Shown here: piece after piece, positions 5,196-6,330 of the stretch
How the letters are laid out: every line of letters starts with the position of its first letter
How positions within the stretch are numbered: position 1 is the stretch's first letter
Assembly: GCA_005880605.1 (NCBI GenBank)
Contig: VBIS01000106.1
Location: 1-6,330, forward strand
DNA from: Chloroflexota bacterium
Lineage (GTDB): Bacteria; Chloroflexota; Dormibacteria; CF-121
Length of the DNA: 6,330 bases
Direction of reading: 5' to 3'
The notes under the pieces: generated by a model
Told to the model about the DNA's origin: nothing
The model's input: the letters and a program-made list of their open reading frames with translations, nothing else
The model's database searches: none
Program-made: the position numbers and the translations under genes

Positions 5196-5237
5196 AAAAA
5201 AGACGACGGTCGGACGGCGGGTCGCTACGCCCCGACC
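5196..5237 (-). terminator. Possible Rho-independent terminator across the DUF427 stop codon
   Basis: On the - strand GGTCGG-GGCG (5237-5228) pairs with CGCC (5219-5216) and CCGACC (5213-5208), leaving a 2-nt bulge and an 8-nt loop. Six T residues follow at 5201-5196. The stem begins inside the last codons of the DUF427 gene and the loop contains part of its stop codon. The 6-nt gap between stem and T-run weakens the call. If real, it would separate the phosphoesterase-DUF427 unit from the downstream oxidase gene. Confidence 0.42.
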
Positions 5238-5506
5238 TTTACGCCATGCCAGAAAGCGACGTAATCCTTGATCTCGGCGGCTTCTGGCTTTGGGTCCGAA
5301 TAAAACCATGCCGCATCCGGGTTCGTCTTGCCGTCGACGGCGACCGTGTAGTAGCTTGCCTCGCCCTTCCAGTGGCAGGTCGTGTGGGTGTTGCTCGGCT
5401 GAAAGAGCTCTCGCTTAACGGCATCCGGCGGAAAGTAGTGGTTGCCTTCGACGACGATCGTCTTGTCACTCTCGGCTAGCGTAGCGCCGTTCCAGACTGC
5501 TTTCAT
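5225..5506 (-). CDS. DUF427 family protein (PF04248)
   Basis: The 93-residue single-domain protein has the family's usual size and signature: MKAVWNGATLAES at the N-terminus, VVEGNHYFPPDAV (18-30), a TCHWKGEASYY segment (43-53), NPDAAWFYSDPKPEAAEIK (62-80) and the final VAFWHGVKV. Members are small, soluble beta-rich proteins with conserved Trp, His and Tyr residues. The biochemical function is not established, and the older nucleotidyltransferase label is not supported by recognisable catalytic motifs. It starts 26 bp after the phosphoesterase stop on the same strand and is probably co-transcribed with it. The ATG at 5506 has only a weak purine stretch (AAAGAG) close by. Confidence 0.92.
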   Translation of the reverse strand: MKAVWNGATLAESDKTIVVEGNHYFPPDAVKRELFQPSNTHTTCHWKGEASYYTVAVDGKTNPDAAWFYSDPKPEAAEIKDYVAFWHGVKVGA

Positions 5507-5520
5507 TGCTCTTTGGACAA

Positions 5521-5532
5521 CCGCTCCTGCGG
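5521..5532 (-). other. Small intergenic hairpin between the phosphoesterase and DUF427 genes
   Basis: CCGC-AGGA-GCGG forms a perfect 4-bp stem with a tetraloop immediately after the phosphoesterase stop codon. There is no T-run, so it is not a terminator. The loop contains AGGA, but it is too far (18 nt) from the DUF427 ATG for a normal ribosome site. It may affect mRNA stability or be chance. Confidence 0.25.
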
Positions 5533-6288
5533 CTAGCTTATTCCTCCGACGGCTGCCGGCTGGACCTCGCGGCGGCCATTGAGCGTGTAGACGCTGTAGG
5601 CATGGCGGATCAGCGGCTGGGCAACGTTGCGCACCGGGATGCCGGCAGGAGTGCGGCCCTTCTCCCTCCCGTGGTGCGCGTGGCCATGCACGACCAGGTC
5701 GGCGCCGACACCGTCGACGGCCTCAGCCATCAGGTAGCTGCCCAGGAAGGGGTAGATCTCCAGCCGCTCGCCTTCCAGCGTCGCCTCGATCGGCGAGTAG
5801 TGCAGCAGCGCGATCCGGAGGTCGACGCCGTCCAGCTCGGTGAGCGCCCGCTCGAGGCGGTCGGACAGCATCTTGGTGTGCCCGACGAACGCCTTCATCT
5901 CGGGCTCACCGAAATCACTGCCGTGGGCGCCGCGAAAGCCACCGCCGAATCCCTTGGTGCCGGCGATGCCAACGCGAACGCCGTCAATGTCGACCGTTAC
6001 CCCTTCGCCTTCGAGCACTCGGACTCCGGCTCCCTCGAGCACCCGCCGCACCTCAGCTTCACGACCGCAGTGATAGTCGTGGTTGCCGAGGACGGCGATC
6101 ATCGGGACCGGCAGGCCACGCAATTCGTCGGCGAGGACCTGGACTTCCTCGGGGTTGCCCCGCCGTGTGAGATCGCCGGCGAGCAGCAGGAGATCGGCGC
6201 GATCGGGCAGATGCTCCAGGCCTGGCTTGAGGATGCCCTGCGAGCCCTCGCCGTAGTGGAGGTCACCAACCGCCGCGATCCGGATCAA
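5533..6288 (-). CDS. Calcineurin-like metallophosphoesterase
   Basis: The 251-residue cytoplasmic protein has the full set of dinuclear-metal motifs: GDLHYG (8-13; Asp9, His11), AGDLTRRG (37-44; Asp39), GNHDYH (68-73; Asn69, His70), LLHYSP (161-166; His163) and VVHGHAHHG (199-207; His203, His205). It is therefore predicted to be an active phosphomonoesterase or phosphodiesterase. The substrate cannot be read from the sequence; nucleotide, cyclic nucleotide or phospholipid headgroup are all possible. The start is TTG at 6288, whose codon overlaps the TGA of the upstream gene (TTGA), with GGAGGACGAGGAA upstream as ribosome site; MIRIAAVGD begins exactly at the first beta strand as expected. The frame is open back to the window edge, so a longer protein is possible but unlikely. 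DUF427 follows in the same direction. Confidence 0.92.
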   Translation of the reverse strand: MIRIAAVGDLHYGEGSQGILKPGLEHLPDRADLLLLAGDLTRRGNPEEVQVLADELRGLPVPMIAVLGNHDYHCGREAEVRRVLEGAGVRVLEGEGVTVDIDGVRVGIAGTKGFGGGFRGAHGSDFGEPEMKAFVGHTKMLSDRLERALTELDGVDLRIALLHYSPIEATLEGERLEIYPFLGSYLMAEAVDGVGADLVVHGHAHHGREKGRTPAGIPVRNVAQPLIRHAYSVYTLNGRREVQPAAVGGIS

Positions 6289-6330
6289 GAAACCGGTTCC
6301 TCGTCCTCCGGCTCGGTTGCCGGCACGACC
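6285..6330 (-). CDS. Acidic C-terminal tail of an upstream gene (partial)
   Basis: On the - strand the frame entering at 6329 encodes VVPATEPEDEEPVS and then TGA (6287-6285). Pro/Glu/Asp-rich tails of this type are common at protein ends. The stop overlaps the TTG start of the phosphoesterase, an arrangement typical of translationally coupled operon genes, and this is the main support. The family cannot be recognised from 14 residues. Confidence 0.5.
   Translation of the reverse strand, partial: VVPATEPEDEEPVS

Noticed and set aside
1..6330. Possible genomic island or tRNA-associated integration site next to tRNA-Tyr/tRNA-Thr
   Set aside because: No integrase, no duplicated tRNA 3' end in the window and no visible compositional break; neighbouring genes look chromosomal.

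Overview
The window is GC-rich, tightly packed bacterial chromosomal DNA. It holds two tRNA genes, eight complete protein genes and the ends of two more. I see no insertion sequence, integrase, CRISPR array or phage gene. The GC-rich codon use, the gene content (COG3554-type glycolipid-binding protein, DUF3147-type membrane proteins, KGG-repeat protein, DUF427, benzoate-CoA ligase family) and probable leaderless starts would fit a soil or environmental Terrabacteria lineage such as Chloroflexota/Dormibacterota or a relative. This placement is an inference; no marker gene here settles it.

Layout. Positions 1-87 hold the hydrophobic C-terminal end of an unidentified + strand gene. A short tRNA operon on the - strand follows (tRNA-Tyr GTA, then tRNA-Thr GGT, 330 down to 163). 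Its promoter overlaps the start of a divergent + strand gene (360-926) for a putative glycolipid-binding protein. That gene meets a - strand pair of small four-helix membrane proteins (1716 to 923) end to end, and both reading frames stop on the same CTAG. Divergent from the membrane pair lies a + strand unit: a basic KGG-repeat protein with a Ser/Arg/Lys-rich linker (1800-2327), then an AMP-forming benzoate-CoA-ligase-family enzyme (2356-3957). The ligase overlaps tail to tail by 15 bp with a - strand FAD-dependent amine/amino-acid oxidase of the PuuB/DadA superfamily (5151-3943). Upstream of the oxidase on the same strand lie a DUF427 protein (5506-5225) with a possible terminator across its stop codon, a metallophosphoesterase (6288-5533, TTG start) and the acidic tail of a further gene at the right edge.

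How the parts relate. The genes look like ordinary housekeeping and accessory metabolism rather than one coherent pathway. The membrane pair is probably a translationally coupled heteromeric unit. The phosphoesterase and DUF427 genes are probably co-transcribed. The ligase and the oxidase are isolated members of catabolic families with no pathway partners in view. The most distinctive points are the KGG protein's SR-like linker, the paralogous membrane pair, and the compact gene boundaries (shared stops, promoters inside neighbouring start codons, probable leaderless starts). I found no convincing new multi-gene system.
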